A stretch of DNA of 64,000 bases, from NCBI RefSeq assembly GCF_041146795.1, contig NC_135177.1, positions 19,605,560 to 19,669,559 on the forward strand, given 5' to 3'. The position numbers and the translations under genes were made by a program. Of this stretch, positions 24,604 through 38,662 are shown piece after piece (positions within the stretch are counted from its first letter, which is position 1; each line of letters begins with the position of its first letter). This stretch comes from Maylandia zebra. Lineage: Eukaryota; Chordata; Actinopteri; Cichliformes; Cichlidae. Below the pieces are notes generated by a model, which saw only the letters and a program-made list of their open reading frames with translations, was not told the origin of the DNA and did no database searches.

Positions 24604-24617
24604 TCGCCATCTAGTGG
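24604..24617 (-). promoter_or_regulatory. CTCF-like core between hoxa13b and hoxa11b
   Basis: On the minus strand CCACTAGATGGCGA matches CCASNAGRKGGCRS at 13 of 14 positions. It lies about 1.1 kb after hoxa13b. Confidence 0.5.
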
Positions 24618-24702
24618 CGATGTTCCGTCAGCACAGCGCAGCGCGTCTGCTCATCGACTGCAGACATTTGTCTTCATGTCTGTCTTCACACAAGTAATGA
24701 GT

Positions 24703-24783
<81 letters not shown>
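24703..24783. repeat. (GT)n(GA)n compound microsatellite
   Basis: A GT run passes directly into a GA run. Confidence 0.97.
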
Positions 24784-24785
<2 letters not shown>

Positions 24786-25041
24786 AGAATGAGAAAAAGG
24801 GAAAATCCTCGTTGTTTTAAACCTGACAAACAAGTCTATTATTAAAGTGTGTCGTGTGCCTGATTGATCAGCTAAGGTAAGAGTTCAACACAATTGTTTA
24901 TCTCATTAGCAATAGCATTTAATCAATAGCTTTAGCATATCGTTCAAATATCGTAGTATTATGTAAGTACATTTTTAAAGACACATCTGACAAATATGAA
25001 GTCGTGGCAAAGTGAAATAGGGATGTTAATAATTATAATCA

Positions 25042-25045
<4 letters not shown>

Positions 25046-25138
<93 letters not shown>
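25046..25138. repeat. (AC)n microsatellite
   Basis: About 93 bases of uninterrupted AC. Confidence 0.98.
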
Positions 25139-25140
<2 letters not shown>

Positions 25141-25217
25141 CGTATTCCCATTGTTATTAAAACATCCAACGAAAGAGCTTGGTATGAATACATACATACA
25201 TACATATATATATATAT

Positions 25218-25248
25218 AATGTATTTAAACTTTGAGTTTAAATACATT
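25218..25248. repeat. perfect hairpin, 14-bp arms
   Basis: AATGTATTTAAACT and AGTTTAAATACATT are separated by TTG, directly after a TA repeat. Confidence 0.85.
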
Positions 25249-28200
25249 TTAAATAAATTTTTCATTCAATTCTTCATATCGCCAAATAATATTCCTGGGC
25301 ATATTTTCTATATTATTTTAAAAAAAATTCTTTTTATCTATGTTATAAAAGAAACAATCCAATCAACCCTTTTTACTTCAAATTATATTTTAATAAGATT
25401 TTTTTTGTTTGTTTTTTGAAGTAAAAAATACATTTGTTGAGTCGTCATTAAACAATAATGAGAAATCCCGTCTTTGAAAAAAAAAAGTGGCCTGAAACTG
25501 TTTTAATAGGCTGCTTATTTATTAATCATCATCAGATTTAATAATCGGCAGCATTACACACACGCTGACTGCAACCCAGAAATGTTTCTATGTCGAATTC
25601 ATAAAGTAAGAGCGCGTAACCAATCAGTTCGTTAACCTCTCTTCACCTCTCGCTCAAAGTATTGGGCCTCAGTAATCCAATATCACAATTACCTCAAAAT
25701 ATCTCATTTCCAAACGAGATCAATTAAAATTCTGCAGCAGCAAATTGCAGGTTAAAAAACTCATCTAATAACTGGAGGAATAAAAAAAAAAGTGTTGTGT
25801 AAAATAAGACTGCGTGACTGAAGTAATATAAGTCATGCTATTAACTTAACCGTGCTGAAGGCCTGTGAGGCCGGTTGCTCTTTTTTTCTGTCCGGTTATA
25901 TTTGAAGGATGGACCTGTGCCATAAAAAGGAGCATTTTTAACGCTAACCAGGCAGCACCCTCTGGTGAGTGTCACCCTCTCTTCTCAGTCACATTGTGCC
26001 GTCCAGGGTAACAAACAACACTGACTTTATTGTCTATTTCAGAGTTTCGTCAGGATACTTTCTAACACCGCTCATTATTTCGAAATCTAGAAATTGCATT
26101 TTACGCATTTTGCTGGCTGGCTTCTTTGCAATAAATGAGGTTGTTTTAAATATTCTCCCACCATGAGATGGATTCAAAATCTTCCCCATGTGTGAATTGT
26201 CTACAAGTGCGAGGCTTCTTCTTGTTGGGTTGTGCCATTGCTCCCCCTAACAGCCACACAGGTAAATGCACCTCACTCCAAAACGTCCTGTATTGTGCAG
26301 ACCTGAAGGTTGCTGCTGGATTAATCAGTAAAAGAGTGAAAACAGGCCTGCTGTTTAGTTTGATTTGAATCTTTAAACTTTATCTTTAAATGTAAATTAT
26401 AGCGCTTGACAAGGAGGAAACTGGAGCCAAGAACATTTACAAGATAGCCTAACGAATGTGTGGCCTACAGCCTAACTGGCTAAAAATAAGAAGACGGGGG
26501 AAAAGACGAAAAGTGAAGCTTAACTCATCATGCTGCACAAAATGACTCTGGGTTTAATGCTGGACGTTAGCACTCTTCTATGTTCTTGTGTATTTGCATA
26601 GCTGGATGTTGGCGTTGAAGGTTGTGCAATGAACTTCAGACAAGAGCAAAGATCTTTATTTGTTGCAGCTGAAGGCAGACTCCTGGCACCCACGAGCAAA
26701 CATGAATGTTCGAAAGGAGCTGCCTTTTTCCAGCTTTGGATATTTTTGCTTTTCTTGATCAGAGATACGGAGTCATGCCTAAACACACTCAACACTGGAT
26801 CAAATCCACTGCTCGCATGCATTTGTCTGTCAGGATAATAGGGGCTGAAATCCACACTTATCTAATCATCCACGTGGGATTGATTTTAGCCCAACTGCTG
26901 TCTTCATTTGCTAAACTAAAAGATGAACACGAGGCTGAATTTTCGAATCCAGAAAGTTTTATTAAGGCATTTAATTAGACTTTTTTTAAAAACCAAAAAA
27001 CAAACAACCTATATTCTATTTTATTTGCTCCGACAGATGCACCCAGAGTCCAGTTTTCTGTCCATTTTTAAATTTCATTACAGCAAACATTCAGATTTTC
27101 ATTAAACTGAAATAAATATCGTACGATCTCTTTGCTGGTCAAAGCCACATTATGAATTAGCCTACTTTAAAACGAGCGCATGACAACTCCTTAGGGGTTA
27201 CCGATATAGTTTTAACTACTTAAAGAAGACAGAGATACACGTTTCTAGTAATATTTGGCTATCTTGAAAATCTTTCTGTCCTCCAAATCATTCCCATTTT
27301 TTCCTCCCGAGTCATCGTGCATGGTCCAGGCTCATAGACGCAGAGCTGTTGCAAAGTGAGCAGTCTGTATGCTGTATTCATTTAATCCTCGTACATATTA
27401 AGAAGTGCTGGAAAATAAAACTATTTCGTTGTTTGTTTCCACTTGAACATTTGTCTTTGAAGGTGAGTGCTGCGTTTCACGTGTAAACAAAAGAGACCCA
27501 CTCCGAAAAAAAATAAATCGAAACACTTTTTTGGATTTGTTTTTAAACTTGCAATGCTCGGTACATAATATTTTAATTTCTGACATGTTGCTTGAGATAC
27601 ACACAAAATGTCATTATCCATCTACTGTTAAAATACCTGTAATATAATCACAAATGCGTCATGAATCAACCATAATATGCAGGTAAAATGTTACTTTACT
27701 TACACTTTAGATAATTCCCTCTTTTGAAATCTAATTAGGGAGCAGGAAAAGTCCAGGAGTTAAACAAAACCGACCGAAAGTTCTCGGCAATCGAGGAAAC
27801 GTTTTCTTTTTAAAAGCACCCATCATCGTCCTAGCTGCCAGTCTAAATGTGTGTTTTTAATACATTTTCGGTTTTTGTTACATTGAATATCTGCATTCCT
27901 TAAAAAAAATCCTTTTACGCTTTGCATCTGAGCCAACTTTCGCTTTCTTATGATTATCTGAGCAACGTAAAATCAATCAATCATTAAATATTTTAATTAA
28001 AATTTACAACCCACTCGTTATGCTGACATAATACATCATTTTAGTTGTCTAAATGAACATTTTCTGTCATTTCTGTAATGAAATTGTCATTATAGAAAAA
28101 ATAAAGTGTCCATCTTCCTATATGTATTTTCTTTATATGGGAAACACCTAGAAATCTACTCTCGCAGACAAGCATGCATGTAAATGATTACAGCCTACAG

Positions 28201-28823
28201 TGAAGCCTTCTCATATCAATTAGTGTGTCAATTTATATTTTAATGTACGGCTTTAACATTGCATGTCCTTTTTTTTTTTATTTTTTTTTTTTACCTGCAT
28301 TGAATATCTATTTAAATATAACATGATTTAAGGATGTGACAGACCGATTCACACCTGCAGGCTCGGTTTAATACAGATGCTGCTATAAATACGACGGGAC
28401 GAATAATTAGCAAAAGAATTTAAACTGGGTGAAAATGTTCGAGACGATTTTAACAATGAAATTAATATTAGTGCCATAGCAATAAGCACACGCAGTCCGT
28501 TCAAATCAGCGAGACAGCCACGTGGGTGAAATATTAGAGTCTCTTAATGCTTCCGTGCAGATGACAAATTCACAGGCTTTGATATATTTGGACGAAATTC
28601 TAAAATTGGCTGCACAACGGGTTTAGTGATATGTGACACATGTGCCCACTTAGTCAGCAGTGATGACAAATGAAAATGGGTTGGAGTGTGGGAAATCGCC
28701 CGTGTCCAAAGGTTTATATTGGGCGTTGCAATGAGAGAACAAGCGATCCAAAGACTGGAACCCCTTCGACAAATACCTCTATTATCCATAGTACATGAAC
28801 ACGTAAATGTCTACATTAAACAT

Positions 28824-28946
<123 letters not shown>

Positions 28947-29549
28947 TTTCAACTTTTACGCAAAAACAAAATCAAAAACAAAAAAACAAACTGCGGTTCA
29001 ATGTATTTTTGGGGGAAATGTGGTATTAAATAGAAAAGTATGTTTTAACGATCATGGAAATGCTGGTCTGAACATAAAACTTTACAAATATAGAAATATA
29101 ATGGAAAAAAAAGCCTCACAGTCTGTTATCTTTTTGCTCCTGGGTGTGAATCTGTGCGGATGCCTGAAAAACAAAAGTACACAATGTCTCGTATCGCCCC
29201 ACACTTGGGGACTTGATTGGTCGCCATATAACCAGAGGAGCTATATTAAATCCACAGACAAGAAATAATCCCATTTTACAGGCTTCTAATTTCTTAATAA
29301 ATTTACGCATGTGTGACTGAGCACCATTTTTTTTTCAAAACTGGAATCTGTCAAGCTATCAAACTCAACAGATCATCTGTTCTATCTAAATGCTGTCATC
29401 TGTGTCTCAAAGTTTAACCCTTACGTGCGTAACCGGGTGTGTATCTTTGCTGCTGACGCGGCCGAAAACCTGATCTTCATCTTCAAAAGCGCTCAGGCGT
29501 CTGTGCTGAGGTCGGGGTTAAGGCGAATGTTAGGTTTAAAAACAATAAA

Positions 29550-29637
<88 letters not shown>

Positions 29638-29639
29638 AA
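29550..29639. repeat. (AAAG)n tetranucleotide repeat
   Basis: About 22 units of GAAA, a pure purine strand, roughly 470 bases before hoxa11b. Confidence 0.97.
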
Positions 29640-30112
29640 CCAAAAATAAATAAATAAAAAATAAAATAATATAATTGCAGGTATGCTTGGCCTGCGTAAA
29701 AATTGATATAATTGAGGGGTTTTCCACCCTGTAGCATGGCACTAATAGGCCTTCAGCCAGATAACCCCACTGGAACAATGAAAATCAGTGTATAAGAGGC
29801 TCAGCTCTTCCAGCATATCCAAAATAGTTCTGAGCAAAATTCCGTTTCAGTATTTTTCCTTTTCCACACGGCCAAAGATCGACTTCATAAACTCTTTCAC
29901 TCATATAACCTACACGTTGAGACGTAGGCTATCTGTCATTTTGTGCCAGTGGTCACATGGCTTTGGCCCTCAGGAATGGATAGAGATGGATCCCCACGTC
30001 AGCTTGTACGTCTAAGGATTTCTGCTCCACCAGTCTGCCTCAAAGTGACTGGAGCGCAGCGTCGCGGAGGAACTATGCAAGGATTATTATAGGACGTTTT
30101 CAGCCACAGAAT

Positions 30113-31868
30113 ATGGATTTTGATGAACGGATCTCTGGCTCCAATATGTATTTACCGAGCTGCACTTACTACGTCTCCGGAGCAGAGTTCTCGGGTCTCC
30201 CTCATTATTTAACCCAGAGCCAGTCCTCTTGCCCCATGACATACTCCTACCAGTCCTCAGCTCTTCCACAGGTCCCATCCGTGAGAGATGTGGCTTTCAG
30301 AGACTATGGCATTGATACTTCAAGTAAATGGCACCACAGCAGGGGGAGCCTATCGCACTGCTTCGCTGAGGACATCGTGCACAGGGAAAGCTGGACGAGC
30401 CCGACCTCTCGGGGGGGAGAGATCCTGGTGAAAGGCAGCCCCAGCGCCAGCCACTGCAGCTCCTCCAACCCGACGCCCAGCTTCTATGGCAGCGTTGGCA
30501 GGAACGGGGTCCTGCCACAGGCGTTCGATCAGTTTTTCGACACTGCTTACGGGAGCGCAGAGAACGGCGCAACGCCGACGGCACACGCGACAGACACGGA
30601 GAGACACGCCAAAGCAAGCCCAGCTCCTGCGCACCCGGGCTCCGACACGGCGGAGAGCTGCAGCCCCAAGTCGTCTTCCGGCCACAGCGAGGAGAAGCAG
30701 AGCAAAAGCAGCAGTGAGTGAACCTGCTTAATGCACAGAGAAAAATCTTACGCCTTGCTCTTAAAGCTTTTTATATGCAGTTTTATAAGCACGTAAGGTT
30801 TATGGAGGGCCTGCAGATTTACCCTACAACAAAACTATGTTATAAACGACAAGATCACGTGCTTGGGATTGAAATTGGCCGTGAAGACTTTGGCGTTAAG
30901 CTGGTCTTCAAGATTTCCAACATGGCCTCTGTTTTTCCCCTTCATTTGTGCACTTGTATGGACTTTTATAATTACCTTGTAAAACATTTATATGCCAAAT
31001 GTTAATTTTTATTTTCTTTTTTTTAAATACTACTGACATAACAGCCTAACAGCGACCTAGATATTTTAAACACACCACAGAGCCTCTGCATTGATTATAA
31101 GCCATTTTTGGATCATTTTAAGATTTAGCATTCTTGTTTATTCCGCGCAGTGCAAAGTGGAGTGCGTTGGGCGTTTAAATCTGACTCTGGACAAGAGTTT
31201 AGGCTTAACCCTGCTTCTTTGGATAAATATTTACAAATTCACTGGATTTGCAAGGCTTTAATGCACCAGCTGCTTTCCATGACAGCATTTACAGTGCTAA
31301 AGCTAAAATAACTGCTCTCTACCCACAGCGAGATCAATAGGGAACAGTAAAAGAATACCAGATACATGATACTCCCATGTGTCGTTTAGGCCTACGCCTT
31401 CAATCCCCAAAACAGCCAAGATGATCCCCCCCCCCCCTCACTTCACAGATTTCACTATCAATCCCAGCCTTTGTTTACAAGTCTTGATCCTGTAGGCCTG
31501 AGTGTAGGGGGAAGATACTTGAACTCCAAAGCTGGGGCTGCTTATCAGCGAGAAATACACTGGCGATCTCACGCGGGTGCAAAGGGGTCCATGTTAATCT
31601 TAAGTGACGATCTTTTGCCTTTTGTTGTCTTCCAGGTGGCCAGAGGACGCGCAAGAAGAGATGTCCATACTCCAAATATCAGATCAGGGAACTGGAAAGA
31701 GAGTTCTTCTTCAGTGTTTACATCAACAAAGAGAAGCGTCTGCAGCTTTCGCGGATGCTCAACCTGACAGATCGCCAGGTCAAGATTTGGTTCCAAAACA
31801 GAAGGATGAAGGAGAAGAAACTGAACAGAGACCGTTTACAGTACTACACCACGAACCCCCTGCTATAA
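30113..31868 (+). CDS. hoxa11b: hoxa11b, homeodomain transcription factor (2 exons)
   Basis: Posterior Hox protein of paralogue group 11, nuclear, involved in fin and posterior trunk patterning. Exon 1 is 30113-30713 and exon 2 is 31636-31868. The intron is 922 bases, GT-AG, phase 1, and the product is 277 aa. The N terminus [20 protein letters not shown] is the conserved Hox11 start. The middle is rich in Ser, Thr and Ala and includes [20 protein letters not shown], a conserved Hox11 block. The homeodomain is at about residues 205-264 ([20 protein letters not shown]...[19 protein letters not shown]), and the protein ends [10 protein letters not shown]. No hexapeptide is present, as expected for group 11. 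The 3' region is AT-rich with an ATT repeat. Confidence 0.98.
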
Positions 31869-32008
31869 AAAAAAACTGAACAAAGACAGCGGACACGCAC
31901 CTCTCTCTTTTACACACACATCTATATCATTACCTGGACAGGAGGACGAGATTTTAAAGTGCCACTCTCCATCAATAATTATTTATACACCTTTAACACA
32001 ATTTGCTC

Positions 32009-32046
<38 letters not shown>
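32009..32046. repeat. (TTA)n repeat after hoxa11b
   Basis: About 12 TTA units, 140 bases after the stop, probably in the 3' UTR. Confidence 0.95.
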
Positions 32047-32047
<1 letters not shown>

Positions 32048-32286
32048 GCTCGACAGATGTTAAAGTCTAATGGTTGCATGGGGGTGCTTGCGCAGAAAAC
32101 CACGTCTGATTTCCCTTCATTTTATTTAATAATATACATCAAGATGCATTAAAAAAAATCCTATTTTGTTCCACTATATGATTAAAGTTTACTTGCGCAC
32201 GCACGTGTATCTTTCTGTCCCCTTTAATGGATCTTGATTTGGCCCAATTTTAGCGCGAACACAGATCTTTTGCGGGCCGAAACTTT

Positions 32287-32291
<5 letters not shown>

Positions 32292-32317
<26 letters not shown>

Positions 32318-32320
32318 CCC
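32292..32320. repeat. C homopolymer, 29 bases
   Basis: Uninterrupted C run, able in principle to form an i-motif or, on the other strand, G-quadruplex. Confidence 0.95.
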
Positions 32321-33594
32321 GCCATCTTTTCAGTGTTCCAGTGCAAATACAAGAAGTCTGGGGATTTAAAAACGTTTTTTTTCTAGGTTTTGGAGTTACT
32401 AACAGACCCCCCTCCTGATTTTTGACACCACTGATAGTGATCAGCTGGTCGAAAAACGCTTGCCACGGCATTGCATACTTGTGGAATGAGTAAAGTCATA
32501 ATCTGATACAAATTTGTTCCTCTCATGCACTTAAGTCTGAGATTCACTGATATTTAACATCTGCGCTTGACCCTACTACATGCGCTTTGTCGAGCCCTTG
32601 CTCGTAAAAGTTGGATTACTTTCCAAATTCGTCCAAAGGGCAAACCTCTGATAAAAGAGCCTCCAAAAGAAACATAATCCAATATTTTGTTTTAAATGCC
32701 AGCACGTGGGTCGTATCAGATGCATGATATGTAGGTCTGACGCTTTTTATTCCCTCGTGGCTGGAAATCAGATCCTCTGCAGTTATTATTTGATATCCGT
32801 TACAAGGCTTTCATTCATTTCTGGGAGGGGGATGTGGAAAAGCTTTTTTTTGACCTTACATTCCTATTAGGTCAATCTGAAACGATCTTGACACTTTAAA
32901 AAATCGCGTAGATCTAATTAAAAAACAAATGTATTTGTTTTCTCATGTGGCTCCACGAAGTGTTGTAGCTGTTACTGGACGCTCAAGTCAGCCTGTGTCA
33001 GCCTGAACCAGCAGTAGCACATGGGGTAAATAAAGACACGGAGAAACCCCAGACTGTGAGTACAGTCACCACCAACAGTATCATCATTTATTTATTATGT
33101 GGAGTGATTTAATCCAAAGACCTTACATAAGTATGTTAGTACATAAACAAGCTGGGAATCTTACAGGCAAATGGAGGTAACTGCACATGAAAAGATGGTA
33201 AAAAAGAAAAAGTGTTCAATGTGATTTTATAATCAGCACTAGGGCCCTGAAAACAACTTGAATAGCCTGTCATAAGCTAATAAGGGCCCTGTAGCCTTCC
33301 TTATACCGTGCATCCTGTGAGGCTCCCAGGAATGCCGCTTTGATTGCTGCACATCCTCCCAGTTGCTCCAGTAACTTGGCCATAAAACGCGGATTCGTCT
33401 GGAGCGTTTGGAGTGCAGTGCAATAAAGCGTCTGAGACCAAGGTTATTAACTGTGACTAAGGGCCTGAAAAACAACGGCTGGGAGCACTGAAACTTGTGT
33501 TCACGGACCTTTCCGGCCTCATTTGTATCAGCATCTTGCCGTGGTAGGAATATTCCGTTGGTGTTGCGTTCCAGTGTGGGCCTGTTGTGTTTGC

Positions 33595-33608
33595 CCACTG
33601 GGTGGCGC
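33595..33608 (+). promoter_or_regulatory. CTCF-like core between hoxa11b and hoxa10b
   Basis: CCACTGGGTGGCGC matches CCASNAGRKGGCRS at 13 of 14 positions and lies in a locally GC-rich block (33236-33690). Confidence 0.45.
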
Positions 33609-34872
33609 TCCTCAGATCAATGTCATTGCCGTGAATTGAGATATGAAGGAAGTTTGACTCGACGTTCAGCCGCTTTAAATATGTAACCACCTCAGGATTT
33701 TATTGTTAAGGTAGGCACAGACATACTGTCATATTCATTTCACAGTGACAGGGATGTATTTTTCTTTTTCCCCTTCTCTTCTTGTGATTTAAGAAAGTCT
33801 ATTTCCCACAACATCCAGAATCATTTCTGTCTGCATATAACTGACCTGAAGATGTTTTATTGTATGTTATCATATAATAATAAGATTTCTGGAAAAGTTC
33901 CGCAAGAAAACTGCAGAAAATTTATTTCTGTGTATATTCAATTCAGCAGTTCTCAGGTTGAAATTGTGCAAAGTAATGGGCATATCTAATGCGCATGAAG
34001 AAATAAAATCTCAAAGGTTTATATTCCAAACAGTTTGTGGGTCACTAATTTTTACAACACCATACAGTTTTGTTTTATTTTTAAATGTAGATCATACTTC
34101 ATTTAGTGGAAGAGGATTTGATCATCCTTGGATACACGCTATGGGATCAATACAAATCTTTTAAAAAGTGGAAGCCATGGTTCGTTTGGTTACTTTTGTT
34201 GTCCCTTTGTGCGTGCTTTTCATTCGATTTCTAACATTTATTTAATAAAGTCAGATAAATAAAAAGCCCCCTTTTTACACCTAAGTTTTATGTGAATAAT
34301 AATATGAGGGAATGATAATAATCAGCTGACGCGCAGCACACACTTAGATCTGACGGGAAATAATCCAGAGGGGTTAATGGATATTCTCATTCATTCCAGC
34401 AAGACTGCTGCACGTTTGCCGCCATATAAAATGGCTGTATATAAACTGCAGCTCTGATTTCTAGACTTTATGGCTCCAGGCTTAAAGGGAGATAGACGTA
34501 ACCGGTGTTGTATTTTAGGATAAACCCCACGATAAGCGACATTTTAGGCTGACCTAAATCTGTCGGCCACAAACCCAGCTTCTATTTTTATTTAAAGGCG
34601 TGCTTTAATGTATTATTTTTATTTGTATCTTTTATTTATTTATTTGCTTTTAACTCAACGCTTTTTGTTAACTAGTTTTAACTGACTTTGTCATGATATA
34701 AAAATGGAAAATAAAAATTAACTAAGATCCTCGATTTGCTTGCTTGGCCGGCCGACTGGGATATGATCCGTGTGTGGTTACCGGAGCACTTTTTTTTTAG
34801 AAGTAGTACTTGTTGTTTCCTGAGAAGTGAAATATCTTTATACATTTTGTTTATTTATTCTTTTATTTTAAA

Positions 34873-34900
34873 TACTTAATACTTAACAGCATCTCTCTCT

Positions 34901-34945
<45 letters not shown>

Positions 34946-34980
34946 TATATGGAGAGAGAGATGCTGTTAAGTATTAAGTA
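34873..34980. repeat. long hairpin: 36-bp unique arms around an AT core
   Basis: The left arm from 34873 and right arm ending at 34980 contain TACTTAATACTTAACAGC and ATCTCTCTCTCCATATAT in inverted orientation, with no mismatch seen. They surround about 40 bases of AT. Confidence 0.93.
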
Positions 34981-35857
34981 AAAGTGGAGTATGTGCATAT
35001 GGACCTTGGTGTTTCTGAAGAAGCAAGGAATAAATACGTGAGAAAATACGGCATCCCAGCGGTGGCGAACATAACAGTAGAATTAACAAGTTCCAATCTG
35101 TTAAATAAGAAACTACCTTCCTTGCAGTATTGCCACTATTAGGGGACGATTACGCAAATGCAGCTCCAGGGCATTGTTCAACTGTGGCGCCTTTACTTCA
35201 GTGTTCCTGCTCGCTGCCCTTATAAATGCTCAGCAGAGCATCTGCAATAAAAGTTGCCTTGTCGTGATATTTTAATCCATAATATTCACACCAAAACGTG
35301 ACCTGAAGTTTTGGCATGAATGCGACAAAGTTGAGCAGCTGTCCACTCTGCTATTGGACAGTCCATGAGAAATTTTTAAAAGGTTCTGGCCAATAATATT
35401 AACAATCAGATGAGCACACGAAAGCTTAAGAGTCCCTGGACCAAAGAGTCACACACATTTTGGATCCTCGACGCATCCTGAGGCACCCCTAGAACCCCTC
35501 ATTTTACAGTGCTGTAAAACTGGCCATAAAGCTATGCATTGTACATAATGGTTAGGGACAGCTTTCAACAACTGAGTTTTCAAATAGCAGTTGTTGTGCT
35601 GAACTTAAGGCAGGCACCTCGAGGCTTATAGGTGCAAGAGTTTAAGGAGATTTAAAGATTTTACTTAAACCCATCTGATACACCACTTTTCCCCCTCAAA
35701 GTTTCTCTTTACTTAGCCTAAAACAAAATATATGACACAGTGGAGATGCCTGATCGGGACTGGGAGGAGTCTGTAGTCGCCTGGTGTTTTAATTGGCTGC
35801 AGGCTACAGTGAGAAGCGTGAGTATCAGTAATTATTCAGCAATGTTTTGCACAAGAA

Positions 35858-37590
<1,733 letters not shown>

Positions 37591-37986
37591 GACTGTGCGT
37601 CTTTGGCGCCCTCCTTCATCCATGCCAAGGACGCCTGTGCAGACCCCACACCCAACTGTGAGAATGAAAATAGGATCCTACTGCTAACTTATTGATTGTT
37701 GGTCTTTTTTGAATGATTTTTGTTTTCATGTCTGGTTTAATTTGTCGTGTTTGTATTTATAAATAGTTACATTTGTAACGCTGATCAGCTGAAAATGCTC
37801 TGAATGTGACCACAGTGTTTCAGAGCTTCAGGCTTGTACATATTCTTTATTCAACCTGAGTGAACCATTGGAATTTGCATGCTGGACCTTGGGGAAACTT
37901 GTGTTCCAGTTACATGTAGGTATTTGTGTGAGTGCTAAAGAAGCCCAGAGATTTGATTAATATTTGCACATTTTGCTGGTCAAATG

Positions 37987-37992
37987 AATAAA
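37987..37992 (+). other. hoxa10b poly(A) signal
   Basis: AATAAA about 400 bases after the stop codon. Confidence 0.6.
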
Positions 37993-38589
37993 ACCCATCC
38001 ATGCAACTGCAGCCTTCTTATTTCATTCACAAAACCAGAGCAGGAGCTGCGGGTTGTTAAAATTTTAAAGCTGGCACCGGTACAGCGCAAATGCATTTGT
38101 GCTCTTTGTACTTTAAATTGGGTTTTTTTTACACTTTTACTGCGTGACGTTCTTCACGGTTTAGGCCTTCGGCAGATGCCTGTTACTTCGTTGTTTTTGT
38201 CCTTGACATTATATCTAAATGTGCCACACAAAGCGTGGAATAACAGTGACTCCTTTGATTGCGATTTTCTGAACTATCTGAAATTGTTATTACGTTAGGT
38301 TTTCTTGCATTCAATTTTTTAAATAGTAAAATCCATAATCTAGACGCCTAAGCAATAACGCACTCTGACTAATTTGACGAAAAGCAGCTCCAAATGGGGG
38401 GCTATAAAGCCGTTTTGGTGCATGATATCAACTTGTGGTTGCTAACTGCCTGTACACTGAGTTCTTCGCCTTTGGAAATTTCTAAAATTGTTACTAGTAA
38501 TAAAACAGGCTACACCTAAGCAAAATTTCACACTTAAAAAGAAAGAAAGAAAAGAAATCAAAAACCCCAGAAGAGGAGAGCGGGCTGTG

Positions 38590-38662
38590 GAGTGGTTTAG
38601 GTAGTCTCATGTTGTTGGGCTATATTATTTCTCCCACAACACAAAACTGCCTTGATTACCTC
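38590..38662 (+). ncRNA. mir196: mir-196 family microRNA precursor
   Basis: The 5' arm at 38598-38619 reads TAGGTAGTCTCATGTTGTTG then GG. It is identical to miR-196 except at position 9 (C for T); the seed AGGTAGT is intact. The 3' arm (about 38633-38655, CCCACAACACAAAACTGCC) pairs with it to form a stem with a short AT-rich loop. The position between a Hox10 and a Hox9 gene on the coding strand is the known site of mir-196 genes. miR-196 represses Hox mRNAs such as Hoxb8. It probably corresponds to the HoxA-cluster paralogue (mir196b type). Confidence 0.9.

Larger units (their letters stand above)
31869..35857. other. hoxa11b-hoxa10b intergenic region
   Basis: 4.0 kb without a recognised gene. 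Contents: hoxa11b 3' UTR, C homopolymer, a GC-rich block with a CTCF-like core, and a long hairpin. The stretch 35120-35560 before hoxa10b has TTATAAATGC, GCAATAAAAG and GGCCATAAA motifs and is probably promoter or regulatory DNA. Confidence 0.6.

Noticed and set aside
32848-32876. Everted TGACCT...AGGTCA pair
   Set aside because: Spacing is too wide for a known nuclear-receptor arrangement.
33239-33598. 119-aa minus-strand frame between hoxa11b and hoxa10b
   Set aside because: No homology recognised and no splice or codon signal; better explained by GC-rich non-coding DNA.
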